A stretch of 64,000 bases of DNA from Candidatus Gastranaerophilales bacterium (GCA_944323875.1 CALUUH010000002.1:62001-126000); one strand, 5' to 3'; positions 1 through 8,667 are shown, counted from the stretch's first letter. Made by a program: numbers and translations. The notes: generated by a model from the sequence alone, not told the origin.

Positions 1-200
1 ACAAGGATGCAGATGACAGGCTTGTTGTATTTAAAACTCTTTTTATGCTTTCACAGATAAATTCACCGCGTATTCTTCCTGCGTTCTCGCTTAGGCTGCT
101 CGGGCAGGATGATTTTTCTCAAGAAGATATTAAAATTATAAAAGAAAATGTAAGGCTATATATTAATGCTGTTATAAAGGAGGGGAGAAATGGCAACTAA
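1..200 (+). CDS. C-terminal end of a probable TetR-family regulator (partial)
   Basis: Only the last 65 codons are in the window (codon phase begins at base 3, TAA at 198-200); the N-terminal DNA-binding part lies to the left. The visible part is helical and ends with VRLYINAVIKEGRNGN, a tail typical of the last helix of a TetR ligand-binding domain. Its end overlaps the start of the TolC gene by 11 bases, so the two are translationally linked. A TetR gene directly before tolC/mfp/ABC/ABC2 genes matches the layout of the E. coli cecR-ybhGFSR locus, which suggests it represses this exporter. The family call rests mainly on context, because the HTH is not visible. Confidence 0.55.
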   Translation, partial: KDADDRLVVFKTLFMLSQINSPRILPAFSLRLLGQDDFSQEDIKIIKENVRLYINAVIKEGRNGN

Positions 201-1509
201 AAAACTGCTCCTCACATTGGTTTTGTTACTTACTTCTCAGATGTGTTTTGCGGTCAATATTCAAGAATTAAACATTGATTTCTTTGGCCGGTTTAACGAT
301 GAGTATCTTAACTGCTATATTCAGGAGGCGTTGAATAATAACCACGATTTAAAAAAGGCACAGCATGTTGTTGAACAATACCGCCAACAGACAAAATATT
401 CGCTGGGAAAAGAGCTGCCGTCATTCAGCGTAAGCGCAAATTATCTCGGGATTAAAGTACCGGAGTTAGACAATTTTCAGTTAAAAGATAACGCCTTTAT
501 ACTTCCTTTTATGGCAAGTTATGAAGCAGATTTTCTTTTGAAAAACAGAGATAAAACGAGATCTGTCAAAAAAAGTTACGAAGCCGCACAATTTAATGAA
601 AAAGCGGTTTATATCACGCTTTTGACAGATGTTGCGACTGTTTATACAAATATTTTGCAATATGACGATTTAATAGAAAAGCAGTTGACCGTTTTAAGAA
701 ATCAGGAAGAAATACTGAATAGAAGCAACAAAAAATTTGAACGTGGAGTTATAAACTCTACAGAACTCAACAATTCAAAAAAGAATGTTGAAACAGCCAA
801 AAGTACTCTTGAAAAATTTCAAAAAGAACGTGAACTTTTGATGATGCAATTAGCTGTTTTGACCGGCAATTCTTCATCTAATATTTCGGATATGAAAGTC
901 GGGGATTTGGACAACTTTGAATATTCCGGTAAAATCCCTGATGAGATAAGTTCTGACGTTATTTTTTCCAGACCTGATGTAAAAATGGCCGAGGCAAACC
1001 TTGAAAAAGCAAAGATTGATGTGAGAGTTGCCAAAAAAGAATTCTTTCCGCGATTTAATATTGTAGGTGTTTGGGCATTTAATACAATTGCACCGGGTTC
1101 ATTTTTCTCATGGGAATCTTCTCTTGCGGCAATATTAGCCGGCGCAACTCAGGATATTTTTAAAGGCGGAATGAAAATTGCGAATTTAAAAATTTACAAA
1201 GCTAAGTACGAAGAACTTTTTGAGGATTACAACCAGACAAATTTAGAGGCCGTAAAAGAAGTTAATACCGCTCTTTGTATAATCAAGCATGACCGGAATG
1301 TTGAGGATAATACAAAATCGGAACTGGACTTTGAAGCTGCTAATTTTAGTAATGCTCAAAAGAAAATTAATCAAGGCGTTATCTCTGCACCTGAATTTTT
1401 ACTGGAAGAAAATAAGTATATCAACTCTCAAACAAATTACGCACAGGCTAAAACGCAGAGAATAGTTAATTATTTCACATTATATAAAGCCGTCGGAGGT
1501 CAGTTATGA
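190..1509 (+). CDS. TolC-family outer-membrane efflux protein
   Basis: 439 aa. Residues 1-21 form a signal peptide (basic start, hydrophobic core, ending MCFA). The rest is long amphipathic helices in two OEP-type repeats, each starting with an NxDLxxA-like helix (NNHDLKKAQ; later RPDVKMAEANLEKAK), the normal TolC/NodT layout and length. It should form a trimeric outer-membrane channel with a periplasmic tunnel for the exporter encoded next. The SD is AGGAGGGG-like, just before the ATG. Its stop overlaps the next gene's ATG (ATGA at 1506-1509), so translation is coupled. The substrate cannot be read from sequence. Confidence 0.93.
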   Translation: MATKKLLLTLVLLLTSQMCFAVNIQELNIDFFGRFNDEYLNCYIQEALNNNHDLKKAQHVVEQYRQQTKYSLGKELPSFSVSANYLGIKVPELDNFQLKDNAFILPFMASYEADFLLKNRDKTRSVKKSYEAAQFNEKAVYITLLTDVATVYTNILQYDDLIEKQLTVLRNQEEILNRSNKKFERGVINSTELNNSKKNVETAKSTLEKFQKERELLMMQLAVLTGNSSSNISDMKVGDLDNFEYSGKIPDEISSDVIFSRPDVKMAEANLEKAKIDVRVAKKEFFPRFNIVGVWAFNTIAPGSFFSWESSLAAILAGATQDIFKGGMKIANLKIYKAKYEELFEDYNQTNLEAVKEVNTALCIIKHDRNVEDNTKSELDFEAANFSNAQKKINQGVISAPEFLLEENKYINSQTNYAQAKTQRIVNYFTLYKAVGGQL

Positions 1510-2363
1510 AGAAAAAAATATTGATTTTAATATTAGTAATATTAGTTATTTTCGGTACTCTGGTATTTTTATATTTTAAGAACAGGCAGGTAAGCGACGA
1601 ACTTACGCTTTACGGAAATATTGAAATCCGTCAGGTTGATTTAAGTTTTCAGGTGGCCGGCAAAATAGAAAAGATGTTGAAAGAAGAAGGCGACACAGTA
1701 AAAACAGGTGAACTGATAGCAATTCTTGATGACAAAGATTATGTTTCAAATCTGGAAAAGGCAACTGCTGATGTTGAAAAAACACAGGCTATTAAAGCTG
1801 ATGCCGAGTCTAAATTTGAGCGTCAGGCTCCTTTAGTCAATGACAATACTATTTCAAAACAGGATTATGACACTCTCTTAAACACGAGAGATAAATCCAA
1901 AGCTGATTATGACGCAGCAATTGCCCAGAAAAATTTTGCCCAAAACCAGCTTGATTATACAAGGGTTTACGCACCTGAGGATGGTATCATAATGATACGT
2001 GTGCAAGAGCCGGGGGCAAATGTTGCTAAAGGTCAGCCGGTTTATACAATGGCAAAGACAAAGCCGGTATGGGTAAGGGCTTATGTAAATGAAACAGACC
2101 TTGGCAATATCAAATATGGTCAAGAGGTAAAAGTTTACACGGATACAACTGATCCGCAGACAGGAAAAAAGAGAGAATATAACGGTCAGGTCGGTTATAT
2201 TTCACCGGTTGCGGAATTTACGCCTAAAACTGTTCAATCTACCGACATAAGAACAAATCTGGTTTACCGTATAAGAGTATATATTTATGACATAGACGAA
2301 TACTTGCGTCAGGGCATGCCGGTAACAATTAAAGTGGATTTGTCTGATAAAACGAAGCCCTAA
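1506..2363 (+). CDS. HlyD/YbhG-type membrane-fusion (periplasmic adaptor) protein
   Basis: 285 aa. One N-terminal membrane anchor (about residues 4-24), then a split biotinyl/lipoyl half-motif (VDLSFQVAGKIEKMLKEEGD), an alpha-hairpin of about 100 residues rich in K/E/A/D, the second lipoyl half (DYTRVYAPEDGII), and a beta-barrel part ending GMPVTIKVDL. This is the order of RND/ABC adaptor proteins, at the short end of their size range. It bridges the inner-membrane ABC transporter and the TolC partner encoded just upstream. The TAA stop (2361-2363) lies inside the left arm of a long hairpin (2359-2430) that separates it from the ATPase gene. Confidence 0.93.
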   Translation: MKKKILILILVILVIFGTLVFLYFKNRQVSDELTLYGNIEIRQVDLSFQVAGKIEKMLKEEGDTVKTGELIAILDDKDYVSNLEKATADVEKTQAIKADAESKFERQAPLVNDNTISKQDYDTLLNTRDKSKADYDAAIAQKNFAQNQLDYTRVYAPEDGIIMIRVQEPGANVAKGQPVYTMAKTKPVWVRAYVNETDLGNIKYGQEVKVYTDTTDPQTGKKREYNGQVGYISPVAEFTPKTVQSTDIRTNLVYRIRVYIYDIDEYLRQGMPVTIKVDLSDKTKP

Positions 2364-2430
2364 GATAATATGTTTTAAAACACGCTCCGGCCTCCGGCCC
2401 CGCTATCGTTTCAAAACATATTATCTTAGG
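2359..2430 (+). promoter_or_regulatory. Intercistronic hairpin with a perfect 18-bp stem
   Basis: Positions 2359-2376 are exactly reverse-complementary to 2413-2430 (18/18). After one mismatch, four more pairs extend the stem (2378-2381 with 2408-2411). The loop is GC-rich (CTCCGGCCTCCGGCCCCG within it). The left arm contains the mfp stop codon, and the right arm ends in the AGG that would be the SD of the ATPase gene. No U-tract follows, so it is not a simple terminator. It could attenuate or process the operon mRNA, or hide the SD. Confidence 0.75.
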
Positions 2431-2447
2431 AACACGTGTATAAAAAT

Positions 2448-3932
2448 ATGAATACAGTAAAAATCAAAAATTTAACAAAAACTTTCGTGAAAATAACCGC
2501 TCTTGATAACCTTTCTCTGAATATAGAAAAGGGGAAAATCACAGGGTTAATCGGCGCTGACGGAGCCGGAAAAACAACTCTTTTAAGAACAATAATAGGA
2601 CTCTTAATCCCTGACAGCGGTGATATTTCAACACTTGGTTTTAACCCTGTAACACAAAAAAATGAATTAACTCCTCTTATAGGATATATGCCGCAAAAAT
2701 TCGGACTGTATGAGGATTTGACAGTTCTTGAGAATTTAACACTTTATGCGGATTTAAAAAATGTTCCGCACAATTTTGAAAAAATGCTTGAGTTTACAAA
2801 ACTCGCTCCGTTTCAAGACAGGCTTGCAGGAGCATTATCCGGCGGGATGAAACAAAAATTAGGATTGGCTTGTACACTTCTCGGCAATCCTGAATTTTTA
2901 CTGCTTGACGAACCTTCCGTCGGTGTTGACCCTATTTCACGCAGAGATTTAATGCAGATGGTGCGGGAAATGATTAATCCTAATACAACGGTTTTATGGT
3001 CAACAGCCTATCTTGACGAAGCACACAGTTTTGATACTGCTGTTGTAATTGATAAAGGCAAAGTGATTTATGACGGCAGGCCGCACGATTTAGGCGCAAC
3101 CGCGCAGGAATTTGAAAACAAAGTGATTGATCTTATGGGCGGGTATAAGCAAGAGCCCTCCAAAATTGCGGAAAATTATACTCTGCTTAAGGAGATTAAG
3201 GAATGTACCGTAGAGGCGGATAATCTGGAGAAAAAATACGGCAATTTTTATGCGGTTAAAAACAACTCTTTCTGTATAAATAAAGGCGAAATATTTGGAC
3301 TTCTCGGGCCAAACGGAGCAGGAAAATCAACTTCATTCAAGATGATGTGCGGACTTGCAAAACCGACAAACGGAACGGCAAAAATTATGGGTATTGATAT
3401 TACTAAAGATCCGGAAAAAGCACGCTCAAATTTAGGTTATATGGCACAAAAATTTTCACTTTACGGAAGCCTTACTGTCAGAGAAAATCTTGAGTTTTTT
3501 GCATCTGCTTACGGGATAAAATTCAAAAACAGAACCGCAAAAGTTCAGGAAATTATTGAAGTTTTTGGCCTGAAAGATTTTGCGGATCAAAAAAGTGAAG
3601 AATTACCGCTTGGATTAAAACAACGGCTCTCCATGGCCTGTGCCCTGATCCATAATCCGCCGGTATTGTTTCTGGACGAGCCGACCTCCGGTGTTGATGT
3701 TATTACACGCCGCGATTTTTGGAACCATATTACGTCGCTGGCAAAAAAAGGAGTAACAATTCTTGTTACAACACACTTTATGGATGAAGCGGAATACTGT
3801 GACAGAATAAGCCTTTTCTATCACGGTGAAACCATAGCACTCGGCACTCCGCAAGAATTAAAAGATAAAGCAGGTGCCAAAACAATGGAAGAAACTTTTA
3901 TTACCCTTATTAAAGAAAGCGAGGGAGAATGA
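2448..3932 (+). CDS. Double-NBD ABC-2 exporter ATPase (YbhF type)
   Basis: About 494 aa from ATG 2448; an in-frame GTG at 2436, closer to the AGGA at 2428-2431, is the alternative start. Two ABC ATPase domains are fused. NBD1 has Walker A GADGAGKT, signature LSGGMKQ and Walker B LLLDEPSVGVDP. NBD2 has GPNGAGKS, an altered signature LPLGLKQ and LFLDEPTSGVD. The odd second signature (LPLGxKQ) and the linked domains are typical of the YbhF group. It powers the two permeases encoded downstream, and its stop overlaps the first of them (ATGA at 3929-3932). Confidence 0.93.
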   Translation: MNTVKIKNLTKTFVKITALDNLSLNIEKGKITGLIGADGAGKTTLLRTIIGLLIPDSGDISTLGFNPVTQKNELTPLIGYMPQKFGLYEDLTVLENLTLYADLKNVPHNFEKMLEFTKLAPFQDRLAGALSGGMKQKLGLACTLLGNPEFLLLDEPSVGVDPISRRDLMQMVREMINPNTTVLWSTAYLDEAHSFDTAVVIDKGKVIYDGRPHDLGATAQEFENKVIDLMGGYKQEPSKIAENYTLLKEIKECTVEADNLEKKYGNFYAVKNNSFCINKGEIFGLLGPNGAGKSTSFKMMCGLAKPTNGTAKIMGIDITKDPEKARSNLGYMAQKFSLYGSLTVRENLEFFASAYGIKFKNRTAKVQEIIEVFGLKDFADQKSEELPLGLKQRLSMACALIHNPPVLFLDEPTSGVDVITRRDFWNHITSLAKKGVTILVTTHFMDEAEYCDRISLFYHGETIALGTPQELKDKAGAKTMEETFITLIKESEGE

Positions 3933-5089
3933 AAATACTTTTTGCGCTAATAAAAAAAGAAATAAAACAAATTCTCCGCGATCCAAGCAGTATAATAATC
4001 GCTTTTGTTCTGCCGTTTATCTCAATAATGATTTATATGTACGGGATAAATCTGGATTCCGTCAGAGTAACCATGGGGATTAAAAATGATGACCCGACAC
4101 CTGAGGTCGCAACACTTGTTAAATCTTTCGGGCACAGCAAGTACGTAAACTCAATATATTTTGATAACCTGAAAGATATTGAAACCGCTATTATCCGTTC
4201 AAAAATTAAAGGGGCCGTAATAATCCCTAACGATTTTTCAACTAAACTTGCAAGAGGCCAGAGTGCAGATTTACTGGTTATCACAGACGGGTCAGAAGTA
4301 AATACGGCAAATTACGTGCAAAGCTATGCACTTGCTATTGCAATTAACTGGCTTGCGACAAGTAAATATGCAGCTTCAGTCAAGCAGCCATCAATAAATG
4401 CAGAAATTCGAACATGGTATAATCCGGATTTAAACAGCCACTATTTTATCGTACCGGGCTCAATCGCAATAACCATGACTTTGATCGGTATTTTATTAAC
4501 ATCACTTGTTGTTGCGCGGGAATGGGAACGCGGAACAATGGAAGCTATGCTCGCAACTTCGGTAAAAACAATTCATATAGTATTAGGCAAATATATTCCG
4601 TATTTTATTTTAGGAATGTTATCGCTCACTTTCAATATTTTTCTCTGTATAGTTATTTTCCAGATACCGTTCAGAGGCAACTATTTTGTGTTATTACTGG
4701 TAAGCAGTTTGTTTCTCTTTACATCACTCGGTATAGGGCTAAATATTTCATCAGTGTTAAAAAATCAATTTCTGGCAAGTATGGTGGCAATGAGTGTCGG
4801 ATTTATGCCGGCATTAATGTTGTCCGGCCTGATGTTTCCGATAAATTCCATGCCGGTATTTTTCCAGCACTTAACAAGAATTTTACCGCCAAGATATTAT
4901 GTTTCTTTTATAGAAAGTGAGTTTATGGCAGGAACAGTGCCGGAAATTGTAATTGCAAACGCGATATATTTAACGATATTAGGTCTGATTTTATTTATGG
5001 CCGTTTATAAAAATACTTCAACGAGACTGGAAAAAGAATCTTCTCATTCAGTCAACGGCTTCCGGCACGAAAGGGAGGTGAAGGAATGA
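3929..5089 (+). CDS. ABC-2 type permease, first subunit (YbhS-like)
   Basis: 386 aa. One N-terminal TM segment (about residues 17-40), a long extracytoplasmic loop (about 41-175), then five hydrophobic segments with the ABC-2 hallmark around ARExERGTMExMLxTSV and a conserved MLSGLMFPI...MP...LTxILPPRYYV segment. Length and topology match YbhS/YbhR/DrrB-type permeases. It should dimerise with the next gene's product. Four-base overlaps on both sides place it firmly inside the operon. Confidence 0.92.
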   Translation: MKILFALIKKEIKQILRDPSSIIIAFVLPFISIMIYMYGINLDSVRVTMGIKNDDPTPEVATLVKSFGHSKYVNSIYFDNLKDIETAIIRSKIKGAVIIPNDFSTKLARGQSADLLVITDGSEVNTANYVQSYALAIAINWLATSKYAASVKQPSINAEIRTWYNPDLNSHYFIVPGSIAITMTLIGILLTSLVVAREWERGTMEAMLATSVKTIHIVLGKYIPYFILGMLSLTFNIFLCIVIFQIPFRGNYFVLLLVSSLFLFTSLGIGLNISSVLKNQFLASMVAMSVGFMPALMLSGLMFPINSMPVFFQHLTRILPPRYYVSFIESEFMAGTVPEIVIANAIYLTILGLILFMAVYKNTSTRLEKESSHSVNGFRHEREVKE

Positions 5090-6201
5090 TAAGAGATTTT
5101 TTCCGCCGTGTTCTGGCATTAATGAAAAAAGAATTTATAACCATCTGGAACGACCCAAAAACAAAGGGAATAATTATAGGGCTTCCGATAGTGCAGCTTT
5201 TAATTTTTTCAAACGCAGCGACTATGGAGGTACAAAATATTGATGTCGTTACCCTTGACCGCTCGCAAACTGTTGAATCCGGAGAACTTTTATCAAGATT
5301 TGAAAACTCTCCAAGGTTCAGAAATTTTTATTATGTCGACAATGAGGCCGAATTTAAGAAGAAATTGGATACACAAAAAGTCCAGATTGGACTATTAATA
5401 AATAATGATTTTTCACGAAAAATTAAATCCGGCGGAATTGCCGGTGTACAGGTTATAGCAGACGGCCGACAGACAAATTCAGCCTCTATCGCATCCGGCT
5501 ATGCCTCACAGATTATTGCAGGCTATGGGACGGAAGCATCCGCGCAAAAAAACGGGGCAAGTATAAATATTTCTGTCCGCAACTGGTTTAACCCAAACCT
5601 TGAATACAAATGGTATATTTTAACAGTAATAGTTGCCATGCTTTCACTTGTAACGACATTAATTTTAACATCACTATCCATTGCACGTGAAAGAGAGTTG
5701 GGAACTTTTGACCAGCTTATTGTAAGTCCTTTATCATCAGTTGAAATTCTTCTTGGCAAATCCATTCCTCCGCTTATGATAGCAATGGCTTTAACAATGG
5801 TAATGACCGGAATTGTAATTGCATTTTTCCATATACCTTTTGCGGGTTCATTTTTATTATTTATGATAGCGATATTTATATCTTTGCTGGCAATAGTCGG
5901 GGTTGGACTTTATATTTCGGCTATTTGCAATACACAACAGCAAGCTATTTTGTCGGCAATGACATTTATGATGCCGGCGGTGCTTTTGTCCGGTTTTATT
6001 TCACCGATTGAGGATATGCCTGTAGCATTGCAGTATTTAACATGGCTCAATCCGGTTCGATTTTTTATGGTTTTAACCCGCGGTATTTTTCTAAAGGGAA
6101 TGGGTATAACGGATGTGATTACAAATATTATCCCGCTGATTATAATTGCGTCAATAACCCTGACTCTTGCCGGCAGAACTTTTAAAAGAAAGCTGGGATA
6201 A
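5086..6201 (+). CDS. ABC-2 type permease, second subunit (YbhR-like)
   Basis: 371 aa, a diverged paralogue of the preceding permease with the same topology: one TM near residues 24-42, a periplasmic loop with the NWFNPNLEYKWYI element, then a bundle of five segments with IARERELGTFDQLIVSPLSSxE and LLSGFISPIEDMPxALQYLTxLNPVRFFM. The start overlaps the previous stop (ATGA). It is the last gene of the exporter operon. The 220 bp that follow hold no recognisable gene. Confidence 0.92.
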   Translation: MIRDFFRRVLALMKKEFITIWNDPKTKGIIIGLPIVQLLIFSNAATMEVQNIDVVTLDRSQTVESGELLSRFENSPRFRNFYYVDNEAEFKKKLDTQKVQIGLLINNDFSRKIKSGGIAGVQVIADGRQTNSASIASGYASQIIAGYGTEASAQKNGASINISVRNWFNPNLEYKWYILTVIVAMLSLVTTLILTSLSIARERELGTFDQLIVSPLSSVEILLGKSIPPLMIAMALTMVMTGIVIAFFHIPFAGSFLLFMIAIFISLLAIVGVGLYISAICNTQQQAILSAMTFMMPAVLLSGFISPIEDMPVALQYLTWLNPVRFFMVLTRGIFLKGMGITDVITNIIPLIIIASITLTLAGRTFKRKLG

Positions 6202-6421
6202 GTTTTAGAAACACTTATAAAAATTTCCGGAGCTCATGAAACAACTGTCAGTGGTTTGCCCAATTTTACTAAATAGGATTATCTTTTTAATAATATAAGT
6301 GTCTCTGCAACTTTTAGAAGCTTTGTTTGCCTTATTAAATGTTCATCTATTTAAAGGATTAAAAAAGCTTTGGTATGCGTTAAAATATTAATGGGTTAAA
6401 AGTGGCTATTCAGGGGTGTAT
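6202..6421. other. Intergenic spacer after the exporter operon
   Basis: AT-rich, with no ORF, RNA gene or clear terminator. An ATAAGT/ACTTAT inverted repeat near 6200-6225 lacks a T-tract. The 10-mer AAAAGTGGCT at about 6399-6408 recurs near 14963 and, inverted, near 47340. Confidence 0.4.
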
Positions 6422-6652
6422 ATGGAAATTAAAGATTATTTGTTTGAGGATGAAGAATTTTTACCTCAGACTAACGGGGAAATTTCAGACTCTATTACGC
6501 AAAATTGGACAGAACAGGCTTTGGAATGCTATTCTATCGGCTGTGATTGCAGTAAATGCTCGCTTTCCGGAGGTAAATATTCTTTTGTCTGTCAGATGCC
6601 AAAGGTTATTGATGTTTTGCTTAAGTCCGCAGGACAGCCAAAACTTGCATAA
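6422..6652 (+). CDS. Small cysteine-rich protein of unknown function
   Basis: 76 aa from ATG 6422, chosen because AGGGG at 6412-6416 sits 5 nt before it (an in-frame GTG at 6416 overlaps that SD). The acidic N-terminal half (DYLFEDEEFLPQ) is followed by C-x5-C-x-C-x2-C (ECYSIGCDCSKCSL) and, 13 residues on, a final Cys (VCQMPKVIDVLLK). Four or five close cysteines suggest a metal or Fe-S site. No neighbour shares its operon. I do not recognise the family. Confidence 0.65.
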   Translation: MEIKDYLFEDEEFLPQTNGEISDSITQNWTEQALECYSIGCDCSKCSLSGGKYSFVCQMPKVIDVLLKSAGQPKLA

Positions 6653-6758
6653 TGACGCGATATTGCCGGTTAATGAATTTTATTTAACAATATCTTGATT
6701 ATAATTGTATTTTGTAAGAGAATAATCTCCGTTGATTGTACATAATTATTTCAAAAAT

Positions 6759-8030
6759 ATGAAAAAGATATTTACAATTATAATCTTGATGTTTATATTT
6801 GCCCTGCCGTCATTTGCCAATGTCAAAAAAATATCAATGGATGACGCGGTTGATCTTGCTTTGAAAAATAATCTGGCCTTGAATGCAAAGCGTAAAGAAG
6901 CCGATATTCTTAAACAGGATATTAAAATTGCAAACGCGCTGAAAAATCCGCAATTCCAGTCAAATTTCCTTATTGGTAAGGTTTCTAAAGGCAACTCAAG
7001 CCAGTTTGGTATTGCATTGCCGATTGAGATAGCAAAACGCGGCCCGCGCAAAAAAGTTGCAGAAGCTAATCTGAACCTTGTCGAAAACGAAATTCATAAG
7101 GCTGAACTTGACTTAAAAATAGAGGTTATGGAAGCATATTTTAATGTTTTGTACCTCAAATCAGTTGTGTATATTATGCAGGAGAGAATGGCGCTTCTTG
7201 AAGATATGCATGATATATCCAAAAACAGAAAACCTGACAAGAATTATAAAATAGATTTACTCCAATCTGATATCCGTTGCAAAAAACAGGCAATTCAACT
7301 TAATCAGGCCAAAGCCAATCTGATAAGCGCCCAATTTCATCTTAATGATACTTTTAATCTTGAAGATACCTCTGTTATGTATGATACTGAGGAAAACTCA
7401 TTATTTGAAGAGCTGGCAATTTTGGATTTGGACTTGCCGGAATACAGTGATATTGAAAAAATTGCACTTGTGTGCAGCTATTCTCTCAGAATTGCCGATA
7501 GTAATTTGAATATATCAGAACAACAATTGACGGCAGCAAAACATAAAGTTATACCGGATTTGACGCTGACGGGCGGTACTGCATATCAAACAGCACATCA
7601 AACAGGCGGTGAATCCATGCCGGGTGCTTTTGTCGGCGCTTATTTTGATATTCCGGTACTCTACACATATAGACCGGACGTCCAAAAGGCTGATTTAGTT
7701 CTTGATAGAGCCAATATGGATAAAAAATCTTTCGAAAGCCGCTTAAAAATTGCCCTTAAACAGGATTACAATGATTTTAAATATGCGAAAGAAAATATGA
7801 AATATTACAAAGATATTCTTTCTTCATCAGACGAGATTTTGCAGATGTCAAAACAACGTTACAAAAAGGGCGATACATCTTTGATAAATTTGATGTACGT
7901 AGAAAATTCCCACCAGAGTATCTTAAATGAATATGTAAATGCAATGCAGGTTTATTATATGGCATATTTGGATTTGATGCATAATGTGGGTAACGATATT
8001 TTAATAGATGAAGAAGTTTTTGATTTGTAA
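6759..8030 (+). CDS. Second TolC/CusC-like outer-membrane efflux protein
   Basis: 423 aa from ATG 6759. The frame is open up to a TTG at 6732, but only the ATG gives a clean signal peptide (MKKIFTIIILMFIFALPSFA). It begins with the OEP hallmark MDDAVDLALKNNLALNAKRKEADI, repeated in weaker form near residue 240, and ends with the GDTSLINLMYVENSHQS helix seen in CzcC/CusC proteins. No partner pump is adjacent, so it may serve a distant one. There is no obvious SD. It is closed by a bidirectional terminator at 8031. Confidence 0.88.
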   Translation: MKKIFTIIILMFIFALPSFANVKKISMDDAVDLALKNNLALNAKRKEADILKQDIKIANALKNPQFQSNFLIGKVSKGNSSQFGIALPIEIAKRGPRKKVAEANLNLVENEIHKAELDLKIEVMEAYFNVLYLKSVVYIMQERMALLEDMHDISKNRKPDKNYKIDLLQSDIRCKKQAIQLNQAKANLISAQFHLNDTFNLEDTSVMYDTEENSLFEELAILDLDLPEYSDIEKIALVCSYSLRIADSNLNISEQQLTAAKHKVIPDLTLTGGTAYQTAHQTGGESMPGAFVGAYFDIPVLYTYRPDVQKADLVLDRANMDKKSFESRLKIALKQDYNDFKYAKENMKYYKDILSSSDEILQMSKQRYKKGDTSLINLMYVENSHQSILNEYVNAMQVYYMAYLDLMHNVGNDILIDEEVFDL

Positions 8031-8062
8031 AAAGACCCGTAAGATATCTTACAGGTCTTTTA
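8031..8062. terminator. Bidirectional terminator between convergent genes
   Basis: 8031-8043 pairs with 8048-8060 (13 bp, one mismatch), with A-rich and T-rich flanks (AAAGACC...GGTCTTT). It lies directly after the stop at 8030 and before the end of the leftward small-gene pair. Confidence 0.85.
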
Positions 8063-8101
8063 CTTCCTCGTTGTGCCATTCTCAGGTTCCTGAGTCTTTG
8101 A

Positions 8102-8308
8102 TTATCTGAATCCTTCTTGATTGAATTGCATTTTTTGAACGATATGCCATTCTTTAGCTTTAAGTTCTTCAATTCTATTTTTAATGCCTTCAAGTTCTTC
8201 CGTAAGCGTTTCAAGATCCTTGTACTGCCTTACAAAAGGTTTTTCCGGCAATTCGCCCCAGCCGGGTGATAAACATAATTTGTCAAATAATTCTTTTGCG
8301 TCTTTCAT
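8102..8308 (-). CDS. Small coiled-coil protein, second gene of a two-gene unit
   Basis: 68 aa. Start 8308 is chosen because AGGAG lies 7 nt upstream; a longer open frame to 8422 has no SD and overlaps the preceding gene. The N-terminal part (LFDKLCLSPGWGELPEKPF) is followed by a heptad-like helix (LETLTEELEGIKNRIEELKAKE). It lies 22 bp behind the 71-aa gene and shares its sigma-28-like promoter. A chaperone or adaptor role would fit the shape, but I do not recognise the family. Confidence 0.65.
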   Translation of the reverse strand: MKDAKELFDKLCLSPGWGELPEKPFVRQYKDLETLTEELEGIKNRIEELKAKEWHIVQKMQFNQEGFR

Positions 8309-8330
8309 AACTTGCTCCTGCAAAGAGTTT

Positions 8331-8546
8331 TTATGACTGCTTTTGCGTAATAAATGAGTGCAGCATATCAAGAAGATCGAAGTTGCCGTATTTAAAAGTT
8401 GCCGGCTTATTTGAATATTCACTGTCTATAATTCTTTGTAATTCCCTTGTCTCTTTATAATCTAATGAATTGAAATCAAAACTGGTCATTTCGCCGTAAT
8501 CAATCATTAAATCTTCCATATCCAAAACTTTTTTCTCTTCTGACAT
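8331..8546 (-). CDS. Small acidic protein, first gene of a two-gene unit
   Basis: 71 aa, acidic (MSEEKKVLDMEDLMIDYGE at the N-terminus), with no membrane segment. A strong SD (AAGGAG) precedes the ATG, and a TAAAGTCT-N12-GCCGATTA element (8581-8608) ends 35 bases upstream. The family is unknown. Sharing this promoter type with the genes at 26398, 38629, 39068 and 58529 suggests a common regulon. Confidence 0.7.
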   Translation of the reverse strand: MSEEKKVLDMEDLMIDYGEMTSFDFNSLDYKETRELQRIIDSEYSNKPATFKYGNFDLLDMLHSFITQKQS

Positions 8547-8580
8547 AACACACTCCTTAGATTAACTGATAACAATTAAT

Positions 8581-8608
8581 TAATCGGCAGGATGCTCGAA
8601 AGACTTTA
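8581..8608 (-). promoter_or_regulatory. Sigma-28-like promoter for the 8546-8102 unit
   Basis: Read on the minus strand: TAAAGTCT (8608-8601), a 12-bp spacer, GCCGATTA (8588-8581). This is close to the known FliA consensus TAAAGTTT-N11-GCCGATAA. GTAACAAAT lies 13 bp upstream (8630-8622), as it also does before the 26398 gene. Confidence 0.65.
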
Positions 8609-8646
8609 AAAATTTCGCGAGATTTGTTACAAAACGATACAATAGT

Positions 8647-8667
8647 AAAAAAGCCGGATATTCCGGC
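8647..8667 (-). terminator. Rho-independent terminator of the FtsH-like gene
   Basis: On the minus strand GCCGGA-ATA-TCCGGC (8667-8653) is followed by TTTTTT. It lies 8 bp past the stop at 8675. Confidence 0.85.

Noticed and set aside
4522-4920. 132-aa frame inside the first ABC-2 permease
   Set aside because: Shadow of a real gene in another frame with implausible composition.
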